Shown here in pieces: positions 52,345 to 59,937 of a DNA stretch of 64,000 bases. Location of the stretch: positions 1-64,000 of the forward strand of contig CACZXH010000011.1 in assembly GCA_902785065.1 (NCBI GenBank), in the 5' to 3' direction. The position numbers were made by a program, and so were the translations under genes. The DNA is from an uncultured Bacteroidia bacterium (lineage in GTDB: Bacteria > Bacteroidota > Bacteroidia > Bacteroidales > UBA932). Numbering within the stretch: the first letter of the stretch is position 1; the number at the start of each line of letters is the position of its first letter. The notes beneath the pieces were generated by a model. It saw nothing but the letters and a program-made list of their open reading frames with translations, did no database searches and was not told the DNA's origin.

Positions 52345-52380
52345 CAATACTCCCTGGTACATTTGCACCAGGGAGTATTG
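52345..52380. terminator. Perfect inverted repeat downstream of the C69 gene
   Basis: CAATACTCCCTGGT (52345-52358) pairs perfectly with ACCAGGGAGTATTG (52367-52380) across an 8-base loop. No T-run follows. It may act as a terminator for the C69 transcript (stop at 52282) or be a recombination-associated palindrome at the island edge. A TACATTTG sequence happens to lie in the loop region. Confidence 0.5.
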
Positions 52381-52444
52381 GGTATCACGCTGAAAATCAG
52401 CGCCTTAGCTGAAGACCTTGTTCTTGAATTCGATCTGCGGGAAT

Positions 52445-52837
52445 TTAATTCGCCAATATCGCAGCGATTTCATCCTCCGAAATACCCTTCTCACGAAGCT
52501 TCGCTGCAATACTTTGAATGCGGGCTTCCTCGCGAAGGCGTCCTTCTTCAAGTCCTTCCTCAACGCCGGATTCCCGGGCATAGGCAATTTGATTCCGTAA
52601 GTCGCGTTCGGTTCTCATATCGTTCTCGAGTTTGATCTTTTCCTGCGAGGTAAAGGTAGCGATTTCCGCGGTTTCAAACAAGAGACGGAAGAGTTCTCCC
52701 TCAAATCCTTCCGGCTTTCCGGGCAAAGACTACAAATTGTGAAGCGCGTAGCAGAACTTCTGGTTCATCGTTTCGTTGCCTTTGGTGAGCTTCTTGATGG
52801 TGAGGGCGTCGGCCTTGTCGTTCGCCAGGCGAAGATT
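52445..52837 (-). pseudogene. Rpn-family nuclease/transposase C-terminal remnant fused to a DUF2130-like tail
   Basis: One minus-strand frame reads [21 protein letters not shown], then [11 protein letters not shown], an in-frame TAG at 52730-52732, then LPGKPEGFEGELFRLLFETA and a charged coiled tail to a stop at 52445. The part after NQKF resembles the C-terminal region of Rpn (PD-(D/E)XK nuclease/transposase) proteins. The first part matches the C-terminus of the DUF2130 protein at 61309-62631 (ANNKADDLTIRKLT). The nuclease core is missing, so this is a broken, probably recombined remnant. Confidence 0.6.
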
Positions 52838-52872
52838 ATCTCTGACAACAGGTATCTAGTCCCTTTTAAAAA

Positions 52873-52900
52873 GACGATCAACGCATATGCGTTGATCGTC
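52873..52900 (-). terminator. 28-bp perfect palindrome with T-run on the minus strand
   Basis: GACGATCAACGCAT followed immediately by its reverse complement forms a perfect 28-bp palindrome. The minus strand continues TTTTTAAAAGGG, giving terminator geometry for the small minus-strand frame at 52923. With no unpaired loop in DNA, it could also be a recombination or protein-binding site. Confidence 0.55.
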
Positions 52901-52922
52901 ATTGTCCGGTGCCGCTAACATA

Positions 52923-53108
52923 TCAGTAGCCTCTTTCTGGTATGCGGTCTTTTGCAAATATAATTATTTTTGAGAGATTTTCATATAAACGGGATTCATC
53001 ATATTCACTATAAACAAATACTGCCTTGGACTGATAATGATTCAATTGGTAATTGTTCCTTGCCAAAACGCAATAAACAGTAAGTGTTATACATACACAG
53101 TTGGTCAT
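52923..53108 (-). CDS. Possible small protein or C-terminal fragment, unknown
   Basis: The 61-residue open frame (starting MTNCVCITLTVYCVLARNN) has mixed composition and ends in a charged segment (ENLSKIIIFAKDRIPERGY). Support is that it ends just before the terminator-like palindrome at 52873 and has AGGAG about 13 bases upstream of its ATG. No -7 element precedes it and no family is recognised, so it may equally be a fragment. Confidence 0.3.
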   Translation of the reverse strand: MTNCVCITLTVYCVLARNNYQLNHYQSKAVFVYSEYDESRLYENLSKIIIFAKDRIPERGY

Positions 53109-53125
53109 TGTTACACCTTCTCCTG

Positions 53126-53157
53126 TTTGATAATATACTAAAAATCAATTATCTTTG
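53126..53157 (+). promoter_or_regulatory. Complete Bacteroidota promoter (TTTG-N20-TATCTTTG)
   Basis: The -33 TTTG (53126-53129) and -7 TATCTTTG (53150-53157) are separated by 20 bases, the textbook spacing. It precedes the 81-residue secreted protein gene by about 60 bases and is the best -33/-7 pair noticed in the window. Confidence 0.75.
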
Positions 53158-53219
53158 TTTGGAATGGTTGTTTAGACTCATCATTAAAACATTTTGTAAG
53201 TTTCTAATCGTTAAGTGCT

Positions 53220-53465
53220 ATGCGCAAATTTTTCTCTTTCTTTCTGCTTTCGTTGATGTTTCTTGCATCTTCTCCAATGATGTTTGCGGCTGCAGACAAA
53301 AAGGATGATAAAGACGGTAAGGGTAAGCCAGACAAGGGACATGAGCCTATCTTCCTTCCCGTCCTTGTTTGGAATGGTGCTTGGTCTCCAGTCATGAGAG
53401 AGGCTCCTATGGAGAACTCCATTAATACCATACAGTTATTAGAGGAGAGTTACGAGATTCTTTAA
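53220..53465 (+). CDS. Small secreted protein of unknown function
   Basis: The 81-residue protein starts with a clear signal peptide (MRKFFSFFLLSLMFLASSP, cleavage near AAA at 23-25), followed by a Lys/Asp/Gly-rich stretch (KKDDKDGKGKPDKGH) and a short C-terminal segment with aromatic and acidic residues. The mature peptide would be only about 55 residues. A complete promoter upstream and a weak hairpin downstream (53531-53552) support a real gene. The architecture recalls short DUF3244-like Bacteroidota secreted proteins, but the match is not convincing. Confidence 0.6.
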   Translation: MRKFFSFFLLSLMFLASSPMMFAAADKKDDKDGKGKPDKGHEPIFLPVLVWNGAWSPVMREAPMENSINTIQLLEESYEIL

Positions 53466-53530
53466 GACTCTCTGCTTTTCCCATCAGTTCTCTATCTTAT
53501 TATCATAAAACTTTTAGGAGTGATTATTGT

Positions 53531-53565
53531 CCGACTGCTTTTTAACAATCGGGCTTTGTATTTGT
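53531..53565 (+). terminator. Weak terminator-like hairpin after the small secreted protein gene
   Basis: CCGACTG (53531-53537) and CAATCGG (53546-53552) pair with one mismatch and are followed by a T-rich stretch. Confidence 0.4.
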
Positions 53566-53600
53566 TTGATATCAAAACGGGATATCAGAATTAACCCTTA

Positions 53601-53645
53601 TTTGCAAGCAGGGGGTCGCCGGTTCGAATCCGACTATCTCCACCA
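53601..53645 (+). pseudogene. 3' fragment of tRNA-Ala(UGC), probable integration scar
   Basis: The sequence TTTGCAAGCAGG (anticodon loop with TGC and the 3' anticodon stem), then GGTC, a T-arm with loop TTCGAAT, the acceptor strand TATCTCC and ACCA match the 3' half of a tRNA-Ala(UGC). The bases upstream (ATTAACCCTTA) do not supply the 5' half, and position 50-64 of the T-stem is mismatched. It is followed by a terminator at 53655. A break exactly in the anticodon loop is typical of tyrosine-recombinase attachment sites. A tmRNA end was considered and fits less well. Confidence 0.7.
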
Positions 53646-53654
53646 CTCTGAATC

Positions 53655-53688
53655 AAGCACTTACGGCAACGTAGGTGCTTTTCTTTTT
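53655..53688 (+). terminator. Rho-independent terminator following the tRNA-Ala fragment
   Basis: AAGCACTTACG (53655-53665) and CGTAGGTGCTT (53670-53680) form an 11-bp stem with one mismatch and a GCAA loop, followed by TTCTTTTT. It is probably the native terminator of the tRNA gene. Confidence 0.75.
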
Positions 53689-53714
53689 GCTGTTGGGTTG
53701 TGAAAAGGTTGTGA

Positions 53715-53978
53715 TTTCAGCGTGTTCTAGCCCTATTTAACTCCGCTTTTGAAGGAAAGGGAACTGCCGTTGAAGAGGATATAACAGCAGTCAAATCCGA
53801 ATTAAACTTCACCGTCACAACCTCATTCTGGATGCAGATGACCGAATCCGGCTTTCCAAAGGTCGTCAATCTCCCAGAAGAATCCAAGAAGGCGTTGTCG
53901 CTTTTTTCAGGAAGTCTGGATGTAATAGGATTGAACATTTGGAGGAGTGGTTGTTCCTGTAGATTCCGGATTGTATGA
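53715..53978 (+). pseudogene. C-terminal fragment of an unknown protein
   Basis: A frame open from a stop at 53712 to a TGA at 53976 encodes about 87 residues with protein-like composition (QRVLALFNSAFEGKGTAVEE, later FPKVVNLPEESKKALSLFSG) but no start codon before an internal ATG. No promoter precedes it. It looks like the tail of a gene whose 5' part was lost when the island formed. The opposite-strand frame here (53717-53938) looks like its shadow. The family is not recognised. Confidence 0.35.
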
Positions 53979-54322
53979 TATCCGAAGGTCCTTCAGATTC
54001 ACTGATGTGTAGTGTCAATTCCTATCCAATGTGAGATGATGCCAGTTAAACAAGAACTGGAGGTGGGATTCTGGTGCAGATGGCGATCTTACAGTGGATT
54101 AGTAAGAATAAAGGCTAACTGAGGACACGTAGTCGCTCTCGTTATTATCAATTATTATCTATAAAGAATAATTGCTATCTTTGTTCATTATGGAGGTTAT
54201 GGTTTATTATCTTACCTTTCGTATCATTTGTATCAGATGAGTATGTTTATGGGTAAGCAGTTTCAAGACCCTGTAACGCCTAAAAGTATTATTCTCATCA
54301 TATTTCACACCTGCATTTGATT
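53979..54322. other. AT-rich non-coding stretch with the promoter of the WG-repeat gene
   Basis: No gene is supported here. A -7 element TATCTTTG lies at 54176-54183, leaving a leader of about 135 bases to the ATG at 54323. The leader contains a 16-codon frame starting at 54190, which could be a leader peptide or chance. Confidence 0.4.
54176..54183 (+). promoter_or_regulatory. Promoter -7 element (TATCTTTG) of the WG-repeat gene
   Basis: An exact TAnnTTTG about 140 bases before the ATG at 54323. The leader is unusually long for this window. Confidence 0.5.
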
Positions 54323-57300
54323 ATGCCATATTTAGTCCCTTTCAAGTCAAATGGGAAAGTCGGATACAAAGACGCCCATGATCGAGTAGTTATTGAACCC
54401 ACTTTTGATTTTGGCGGCGATTTTCACACAAAAGAAGAATGGGATTTCCCCTATGCTCGAGTCGGTAATTGTGGCTTATATGGCATGATAGACAAAACAG
54501 GGAACATTATAATACCATTAGTGTATGAAAATGTTTCATGGCTTGGTGATGGCTTTTTTTTGATAAAGAAAAATAAGCGTTTTGGTGTTGCGAGCATCAC
54601 TGGCGATGAGATAGTTCCCGTAATATATTATTCGATTATCTATCATAAAGGGTTATTCCAATGCCGAAAAGATAGACTCCATTTAGTTAAGCATTGGGGA
54701 TATACAAGAGCCCAAGAAAGAAATAGTGTTTTTGATATATATCAAGAGGATGAACCTTTCGTTTCTGATGTTTGGTACAATACAAATGGAGATAAGATTT
54801 ATGAAGGGAAGGTTATTGAAGCGTCGTGTCATAATTTGATAATAGACAAGGATGGTTGCGTTGGTGTAATGAATTCACTCGGAAGAGTTATTGTTGAATG
54901 TCAGTATAGCGAAATTCATTGTGCCAGGGAAGATCGGTTTGTTGTTAGGCGTGATGAGGATACTGGATGGAGTGTTGGGGTCATTAATGCTCAAGGGGAA
55001 AGTGTCATCCCGTTCGTTTACAAGTGTATTCGTTTCATAAACGGAACCTTCTATGAGTGTTTTGTTGAGAGTACCACCACAATTAATGATTCCGATAAAC
55101 CAAATTCAAAGTATAACTATTACCCAGTTGGGCAAGGAGTCTGGATTACCTCAGGTGGTGTAATCATTAATGTGGGGAAAGCAGAGGTATTATCAGAGAA
55201 TTATTTGGTATATTTTGCCAATAATCTTAAAGGAGTAGTAAATAAAAGCGGAGACATAATTGTCAACCCCCTTTATGATGATATTGATGTTATTGAAGGC
55301 AATCTTGTCGTTGAACGTGATGGGCTTATTGGAATCTTGGGGAAATCGGGAGAGATTATCATTAATCCGGTTTATACATCAATTGAGTTTGCTCGTATTC
55401 ATGCAGATGCCGATTATTCACAAACTGGAGACACCAACGAGTATGGGACTTATGGCCCCGTTAACACTTTTTATAGTGAGCAGGTCTCTTTTCTTCATAT
55501 TCCTCCATCCTATTATGGTACACTAGATCGTTCAAACAAAACGAGCATTCCTACTTATGACCATAAACTCAATACTTCTTTTTGCTCTTTTAAGAAAACC
55601 TTAATTCTTCATACGTCATCATATTCTGAACTCTATATACGTTCAATTGGATTAGTCCCCAACAGTAAGTTCGAAAGAATTGAGCAAATGACGAGCATTC
55701 ATTTCGCTGTTCTCAAGAATAACAAATGGGGCGTATTCAACATGAATGAGCAGAAGTTATCTATCCCCTGTTCGTATGATCGGATTGCTTATAATACAGG
55801 CCATATTGTTTACATAAGTATCGGAGATCTTTGGGGGGCTTTTAGTTTGTCTTTTGATCATTCCATTTCTGATGCGGAGGAAGTAAGTATTGAACCTTCT
55901 TTTTATGCTATAGAAAGCATTGATCCGCTTCAAACACTTTTTTCGGTTAAGCGCTCTCATCTTTATTTCAATAATAAACAAGAATACACCATTGTTGATT
56001 CTTCTGGTCATGAAGTTAATGCCATGTCGAATCATTCTTGGGATTACGACGATTTGCCATCAAGTTGTTTCTCCGTCCCCTTTGTGTTTTTTAGAATGGA
56101 TCGTATCTTATGTGGGAGTGGTGGCAAGTTCGGCTTCATTGGTCTTGACTCATATAAAGGCTATATTAGTATCCCTCTAAAGTATGATTTGATTGAGGAG
56201 AGAACCACAAAATACGGCACCCATAAAGATGGCATGTTCGATATTTGTTTAAAGCGAGTATCAGACGAGGAGAGTTCTATTGATGAATGGGGAGTACTTG
56301 ATCTCGAGGGGAAAGAGGTGGTACCGGTCAAGTATTCAAAACGATTACCGTATGATTTTGGCCACGAACCAGTCAAAGATGCAATTAGTGGACGCATCGG
56401 CGTTCTCGACGATGACGGATCAGAACTAATTCCATGTATATATGAGTACCTTGAAAAAAAGGGGACCAACTATGCTTATGGCTATTACTATGATCATTCT
56501 CTTTATCGTATCGAATCAAGTAGGGATGAAAAGGTGTGGGGTATCATCGACCAGAAAGGTCAAAAGATTACTCCTCCAAAATATGATTTTATAACTCATA
56601 AATTGGGGTTCAATATTGCAGGCAGAGACGGCTATTTTGGGATGAACTCTTCTAAGTATTTTGGGGTTTATGATATCTATAATCAGAAAGGAGATTTTCT
56701 TTTGGGAGGAATAAGATACCTAGACTTGAATTATACTCCTGATTTTTATAAATGTTTTGTTGGCGGACATTGGGATATCGAGCGTTATTCGGATGAATAT
56801 GATAACTATTGCGAGAATTCGGACTTTGTTTCAGAGGATGGTGGGTGGCTAGTTCTTGATCAGAATCTCAACTCGTTGATTAAGACTAATGAAGGCAAAC
56901 TTTATACTTTCCCAAAGGGAGCAATTATCGATTATAGCGAAGAACAAGATGGTATCCATTCTAGTTTCCCCCAAGAGATTCTTTTAAAGAACGAGCCAGC
57001 ATTATCAGAAGAATACATCATTATTCATGATGATGATTCTAGTAAAGTGCTCCATATTGGTGATGATGATTTCTCTAATCCTTTCCCCTTCCTTGCATAT
57101 GTAGGTGGCAATTTGTTTTTTGCACTTGATACTAATCGTCGGGTCGATTTGTTTTGCTATAATTCAGAGGTCGCCTTGTTATCCGGGTATGCGTTATTTA
57201 CCTATCCAATAGAGGATTGGTTTTTCGGAATTAAGGTTGTTGGAGAAGGACTTTGTAACGTTGATCTATTCCATATCAGCGGTGATACAATAGAACAATA

Positions 57301-57601
57301 CCGCGCCGCAACTGAAAAGCCAATTAAAGATGCCAATTGGATGCTTAATAATGCTTTATTTAGAATAAAAATAGACGAGAATGAGACTGGCATTAGATCT
57401 GTCGCCGTGTGTGGTAAAACGCAAAGCTCATTCTTTGATTCCGATTTTTTAGGCAGAATCTGCCAATCTTCGTTATCATTGGAACCATATAAAACAGATT
57501 CAAGCATGTATTTCAGTGCTGCTGGGATTGATAAAATGAAAAATGACGGCGAATATCGTGGATTTGAATATAGAGTTGGATCCCCTGAATCTTGGGATTA
57601 A
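54323..57601 (+). CDS. Giant WG-repeat protein
   Basis: The 1092-residue protein is built from many degenerate WG repeats: units of roughly 35-50 residues with a (K/E)-W-G-(V/L/I)-hydrophobic-D-x-x-G-(K/E)-(E/V)-(V/I)-P-x-x-Y core, for example KWGVFNMNEQKLSIPCSYD near 475, EWGVLDLEGKEVVPVKYSK near 655, GRIGVLDDDGSELIPCIYE near 690 and VWGIIDQKGQKITPPKYD near 735. There is no signal peptide, so it is probably cytoplasmic. WG repeats form beta-rich scaffolds whose function is mostly unknown. Some C-terminal residues (about 900-1090) lack clear repeats and could be an effector or binding domain. Its AT-rich codon use is unlike the backbone, and it is followed by small unknown genes. Confidence 0.8.
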   Translation: MPYLVPFKSNGKVGYKDAHDRVVIEPTFDFGGDFHTKEEWDFPYARVGNCGLYGMIDKTGNIIIPLVYENVSWLGDGFFLIKKNKRFGVASITGDEIVPVIYYSIIYHKGLFQCRKDRLHLVKHWGYTRAQERNSVFDIYQEDEPFVSDVWYNTNGDKIYEGKVIEASCHNLIIDKDGCVGVMNSLGRVIVECQYSEIHCAREDRFVVRRDEDTGWSVGVINAQGESVIPFVYKCIRFINGTFYECFVESTTTINDSDKPNSKYNYYPVGQGVWITSGGVIINVGKAEVLSENYLVYFANNLKGVVNKSGDIIVNPLYDDIDVIEGNLVVERDGLIGILGKSGEIIINPVYTSIEFARIHADADYSQTGDTNEYGTYGPVNTFYSEQVSFLHIPPSYYGTLDRSNKTSIPTYDHKLNTSFCSFKKTLILHTSSYSELYIRSIGLVPNSKFERIEQMTSIHFAVLKNNKWGVFNMNEQKLSIPCSYDRIAYNTGHIVYISIGDLWGAFSLSFDHSISDAEEVSIEPSFYAIESIDPLQTLFSVKRSHLYFNNKQEYTIVDSSGHEVNAMSNHSWDYDDLPSSCFSVPFVFFRMDRILCGSGGKFGFIGLDSYKGYISIPLKYDLIEERTTKYGTHKDGMFDICLKRVSDEESSIDEWGVLDLEGKEVVPVKYSKRLPYDFGHEPVKDAISGRIGVLDDDGSELIPCIYEYLEKKGTNYAYGYYYDHSLYRIESSRDEKVWGIIDQKGQKITPPKYDFITHKLGFNIAGRDGYFGMNSSKYFGVYDIYNQKGDFLLGGIRYLDLNYTPDFYKCFVGGHWDIERYSDEYDNYCENSDFVSEDGGWLVLDQNLNSLIKTNEGKLYTFPKGAIIDYSEEQDGIHSSFPQEILLKNEPALSEEYIIIHDDDSSKVLHIGDDDFSNPFPFLAYVGGNLFFALDTNRRVDLFCYNSEVALLSGYALFTYPIEDWFFGIKVVGEGLCNVDLFHISGDTIEQYRAATEKPIKDANWMLNNALFRIKIDENETGIRSVAVCGKTQSSFFDSDFLGRICQSSLSLEPYKTDSSMYFSAAGIDKMKNDGEYRGFEYRVGSPESWD

Positions 57602-57729
57602 GTGTGTTCGGTGAAATTAACTGCAGGCCATCGTTCTAGCCATGAGAACAGCAGTTCGGGAGTAAAATAGGACTAATTGAATTACACACAATTCGAGATG
57701 AAATAGTGTTGAAAGAGTTTCGTCGTTTT

Positions 57730-57840
57730 ATGGAGTCTCTCGAAGATGACGATATTTATATCCTATTCCAGAACGAAAAGGAAAGGGGATTTGAGACAAG
57801 TTTTTGTTTGCGATATGCAGATTATGCCGAAAATAGATAA
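57730..57840 (+). CDS. Short open frame, possible fragment of an unknown protein
   Basis: The frame from ATG at 57730 encodes 36 residues (MESLEDDDIYILFQNEKERG...ENR), and the same frame is open without a start back to about 57648 (reading SKIGLIELHTIRDEIVLKEF). The composition looks protein-like and argues that the overlapping 57746 start of the next gene is false. No promoter is seen. It may be the tail of a lost gene or a small immunity-type protein. Confidence 0.3.
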   Translation: MESLEDDDIYILFQNEKERGFETSFCLRYADYAENR

Positions 57841-58357
57841 AAGCAAAACGATAGGAATCGTAGTTCTGCTAAACGTGGCCTGTTTAGCTCTATCATCATT
57901 CATATTCCTATTCAAGGATCTTGTCAATGATAATATACCAAGTCTCATCTATCTTCTCATTACTTTTCTAGCTGCTCTAGTATTGTTATGGCTGCTTGCT
58001 CGTGAAATAATCTCGGGAAAAAATGTCCTCTTTTCAATTCCCCTGACGATGGTTATCCTTCTTGTATTGCTTGTACTATTTTGTCGATGGGAAGGTAGTA
58101 CTGAAGGACTGGTTCTTGTGTCTCCATCTTGGCTTGGAGGATTTGAACAATGGGGACCAGCCTTGAGCCTTAATTCGGAAATGCCATCAAAGTTTATTGA
58201 ATTAGTAACCAAGGTGTTTTCCTATGAATCACTTTTCGGCGGGAGTGTTTATGTTAATACTCTATTCTACTGGCCGGGGTTGGTTATTTGGATTGCATCT
58301 TTATCCATCCTTCGCCTAATATCTGGCAAACCTAAAAAGACTATACTGTATTATTAA
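57815..58357 (+). CDS. Four-pass membrane protein, unknown
   Basis: The 180-residue protein has four membrane segments (about 12-32, 42-62, 68-92 and 152-172) and an extracytoplasmic loop of about 60 residues between the third and fourth (WEGSTEGLVLVSPSWLGGFEQW). Upstream in-frame codons back to 57746 translate poorly and overlap another frame, so ATG at 57815 or 57824 is preferred. The next gene starts 1 base after its stop (TAAGATG), so they are co-transcribed. Family unknown. Its location after the WG-repeat gene could fit an accessory membrane component. Confidence 0.55.
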   Translation: MQIMPKIDKSKTIGIVVLLNVACLALSSFIFLFKDLVNDNIPSLIYLLITFLAALVLLWLLAREIISGKNVLFSIPLTMVILLVLLVLFCRWEGSTEGLVLVSPSWLGGFEQWGPALSLNSEMPSKFIELVTKVFSYESLFGGSVYVNTLFYWPGLVIWIASLSILRLISGKPKKTILYY

Positions 58358-58358
58358 G

Positions 58359-58763
58359 ATGGTAATTGAAGACAAAAAGCTATTATTTCCTGCGTACTCA
58401 TTAATGCATGTGGGTTTAGGTGAGGGTTATGTAGAGTACATGCTTTCGGGCGTATTAGGTACACATGGATACACCATCAGGAGAATTCAGATTGAAGCTG
58501 ATGGACATGTACAGGTCTTTTGCCGATGCGATAGAGAGGAACACAAAGGCCGGGGAGTATTGTTTATTAACCCTATGGATGAAGTACAAGTTAGTTTCCA
58601 TAGTGGAATCCATTGGAACGACTTGAGGCTTAGATATCATCTTGAGAATGGCGATCTTTCAGAGCCGACTTGGACACAAGCTTTTGCATACGGGAATGGC
58701 ATGAAAGGCTGTCGCATTGTTTCTACTATTGATTTAGTCGGGATGAAGTATTCCGAGATGTGA
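58359..58763 (+). CDS. Small soluble protein, unknown
   Basis: The 134-residue protein (MVIEDKKLLFPAYSLMHVGLGEGYVEYM...) is soluble and mixed alpha/beta in composition, with no signal peptide or known motif. It contains two cysteines close together (CRCDREEH near residue 55). It begins 1 base after the membrane-protein stop, so the two are likely produced together. Family not recognised. Confidence 0.55.
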   Translation: MVIEDKKLLFPAYSLMHVGLGEGYVEYMLSGVLGTHGYTIRRIQIEADGHVQVFCRCDREEHKGRGVLFINPMDEVQVSFHSGIHWNDLRLRYHLENGDLSEPTWTQAFAYGNGMKGCRIVSTIDLVGMKYSEM

Positions 58764-58833
58764 TTCTTGACCATTTGTTGATGTTCATAGACAATAAGAA
58801 TGACTGTTAATGAAGATCTAACTGTATTTGGAT

Positions 58834-59250
58834 ATGGATACTATCAGGCTATCGCAGTACTTAAGAGACAACAACTTTGAGTTGAAATCAATACATATAG
58901 TTCGGCATCCGGTTGAGAGTAATGAAGGACCAGAGAAGGAACTATGGGGGTTCTATGCTTTTATTTATGCTCTTGATAAAGAAAGCGGAGAAATGGATTC
59001 TTGCAACATCGAACCCCAGTATTTTACGTCAGACAGGATGATCTTCTTTGGGCACGAGTGTGATGACCTCTATCTGAGCAGAGGGATATCAAGTGAACCC
59101 GATCTCTATACGGTATTGGTGTGGAAGTATGCTCGATATGGAGATGTTATTGCAAAATGCGGTGAGATAGAGAATAAATCCGTCGACACAATGCAGTATT
59201 CTTCCTCGAGGTTGTCATTGCTCATCTGTTTTCCAGATTGGAAAAAATAA
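58834..59250 (+). CDS. Small soluble protein, unknown
   Basis: The 138-residue protein (MDTIRLSQYLRDNNFELKSI...CFPDWKK) is soluble and acidic with many Tyr and Ser residues and no recognised motif. Size and composition resemble immunity-type proteins common in Bacteroidota accessory islands, but this is only an impression. The ATG at 58834 is preferred over a TTG two codons earlier. It lies 71 bases after the previous gene. Confidence 0.5.
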   Translation: MDTIRLSQYLRDNNFELKSIHIVRHPVESNEGPEKELWGFYAFIYALDKESGEMDSCNIEPQYFTSDRMIFFGHECDDLYLSRGISSEPDLYTVLVWKYARYGDVIAKCGEIENKSVDTMQYSSSRLSLLICFPDWKK

Positions 59251-59531
59251 TAGGAGTTGGGATTTCGCTCACCTCCTTCTATTCCCTTCTCACTTTGATG
59301 TGTGAGTTGTCCTACGGGGTAGGATACTTGTGCTCCCCTTTGGCCATATCCCTGGTTATCTTTACCGCCGATATGACAACCTACTACTGCCATAGCCTTG
59401 AAGAGAGCCAAGAAAGCCGGTAAAAGGCCTGGTTGTCGGTATTGTGGAATAACCCTTAAGAATGGTAAAAGAGGTTTTGCGATATACAAGGAAGGAGTAG
59501 TGATTGAACAGTATTCAGTAATTGGTAGGTA
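59251..59531. other. AT-rich stretch without a confident gene; short cysteine-motif peptide
   Basis: No complete gene is supported. A frame open from 59377 to a TAA at 59530-59532 gives a 51-residue segment ending KRPGCRYCGITLKNGKRGFA and then IYKEGVVIEQYSVIGR, which has a CxxC pair and looks like the tail of a real protein, but no ATG opens it. Two overlapping frames on either strand are treated as shadows. Confidence 0.3.
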
Positions 59532-59558
59532 AAAAAAAAGACGACCAAAGAGGTCGTC
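59531..59558 (-). terminator. Rho-independent terminator for the minus-strand fragment at 59581
   Basis: GACGACC (59540-59546) and GGTCGTC (59552-59558) form a perfect 7-bp stem with a 5-base loop. On the minus strand it is followed by a run of nine T residues. Confidence 0.8.
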
Positions 59559-59580
59559 GAATTGTCGTGTTTGCTGAAAT

Positions 59581-59937
59581 TTAGCGATTACTCTTCTTGA
59601 TGGATTCAGAAAAGGTCAATATATACCATGTATCGCCACTTTGACGGATTGAGCCAGTGAATTCACCAGTATATTTTTTTTTCTTGAAATTCACTCCGAC
59701 TTCAGAGAGTATTGCGGACAAAGATACAATTGAGGCGCTTTCATGGAAAAACAACTGGAAGGCATCGCCAGTAGTGTTTTTACTGGAGAAAGATACGTAG
59801 ATTTTTCTCGACTCACTACTATCCGTGTCAATGGAAACGAGCATGAATGGATTATCCTGAAGTTTGTACTTCTTTGTGATTTGACTTGTGAACCTGATTT
59901 GTCCAGTTTTACTGACGGAGAATGTCCTTTCCGGATT
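59581..59937 (-). pseudogene. C-terminal part of an unknown protein truncated by an IS element
   Basis: The frame ending at 59581 is open back to a stop near 59947, about 119 codons (readable parts: VSKTGQIRFTSQITKKYKLQ and TGEFTGSIRQSGDTWYILTF). The first ATG is internal, at about 59844. The upstream end coincides with the IS3-like repeat TTAGGTTGACT at 59938, so the 5' part was probably lost to the insertion. A strong terminator at 59531-59558 shows that this was once a real transcription unit. Family not recognised; mixed beta-rich composition. Confidence 0.45.

Noticed and set aside
53601..53645. tmRNA 3' end
   Set aside because: The CTCCACCA ending is compatible, but the TTTGCAAGCAGG anticodon-arm sequence and the acceptor strand TATCTCC fit tRNA-Ala(UGC) better.
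59106..59489. 127-codon minus-strand open frame
   Set aside because: It overlaps the end of the better-supported gene at 58834-59250, has no promoter, and its composition is not convincing.
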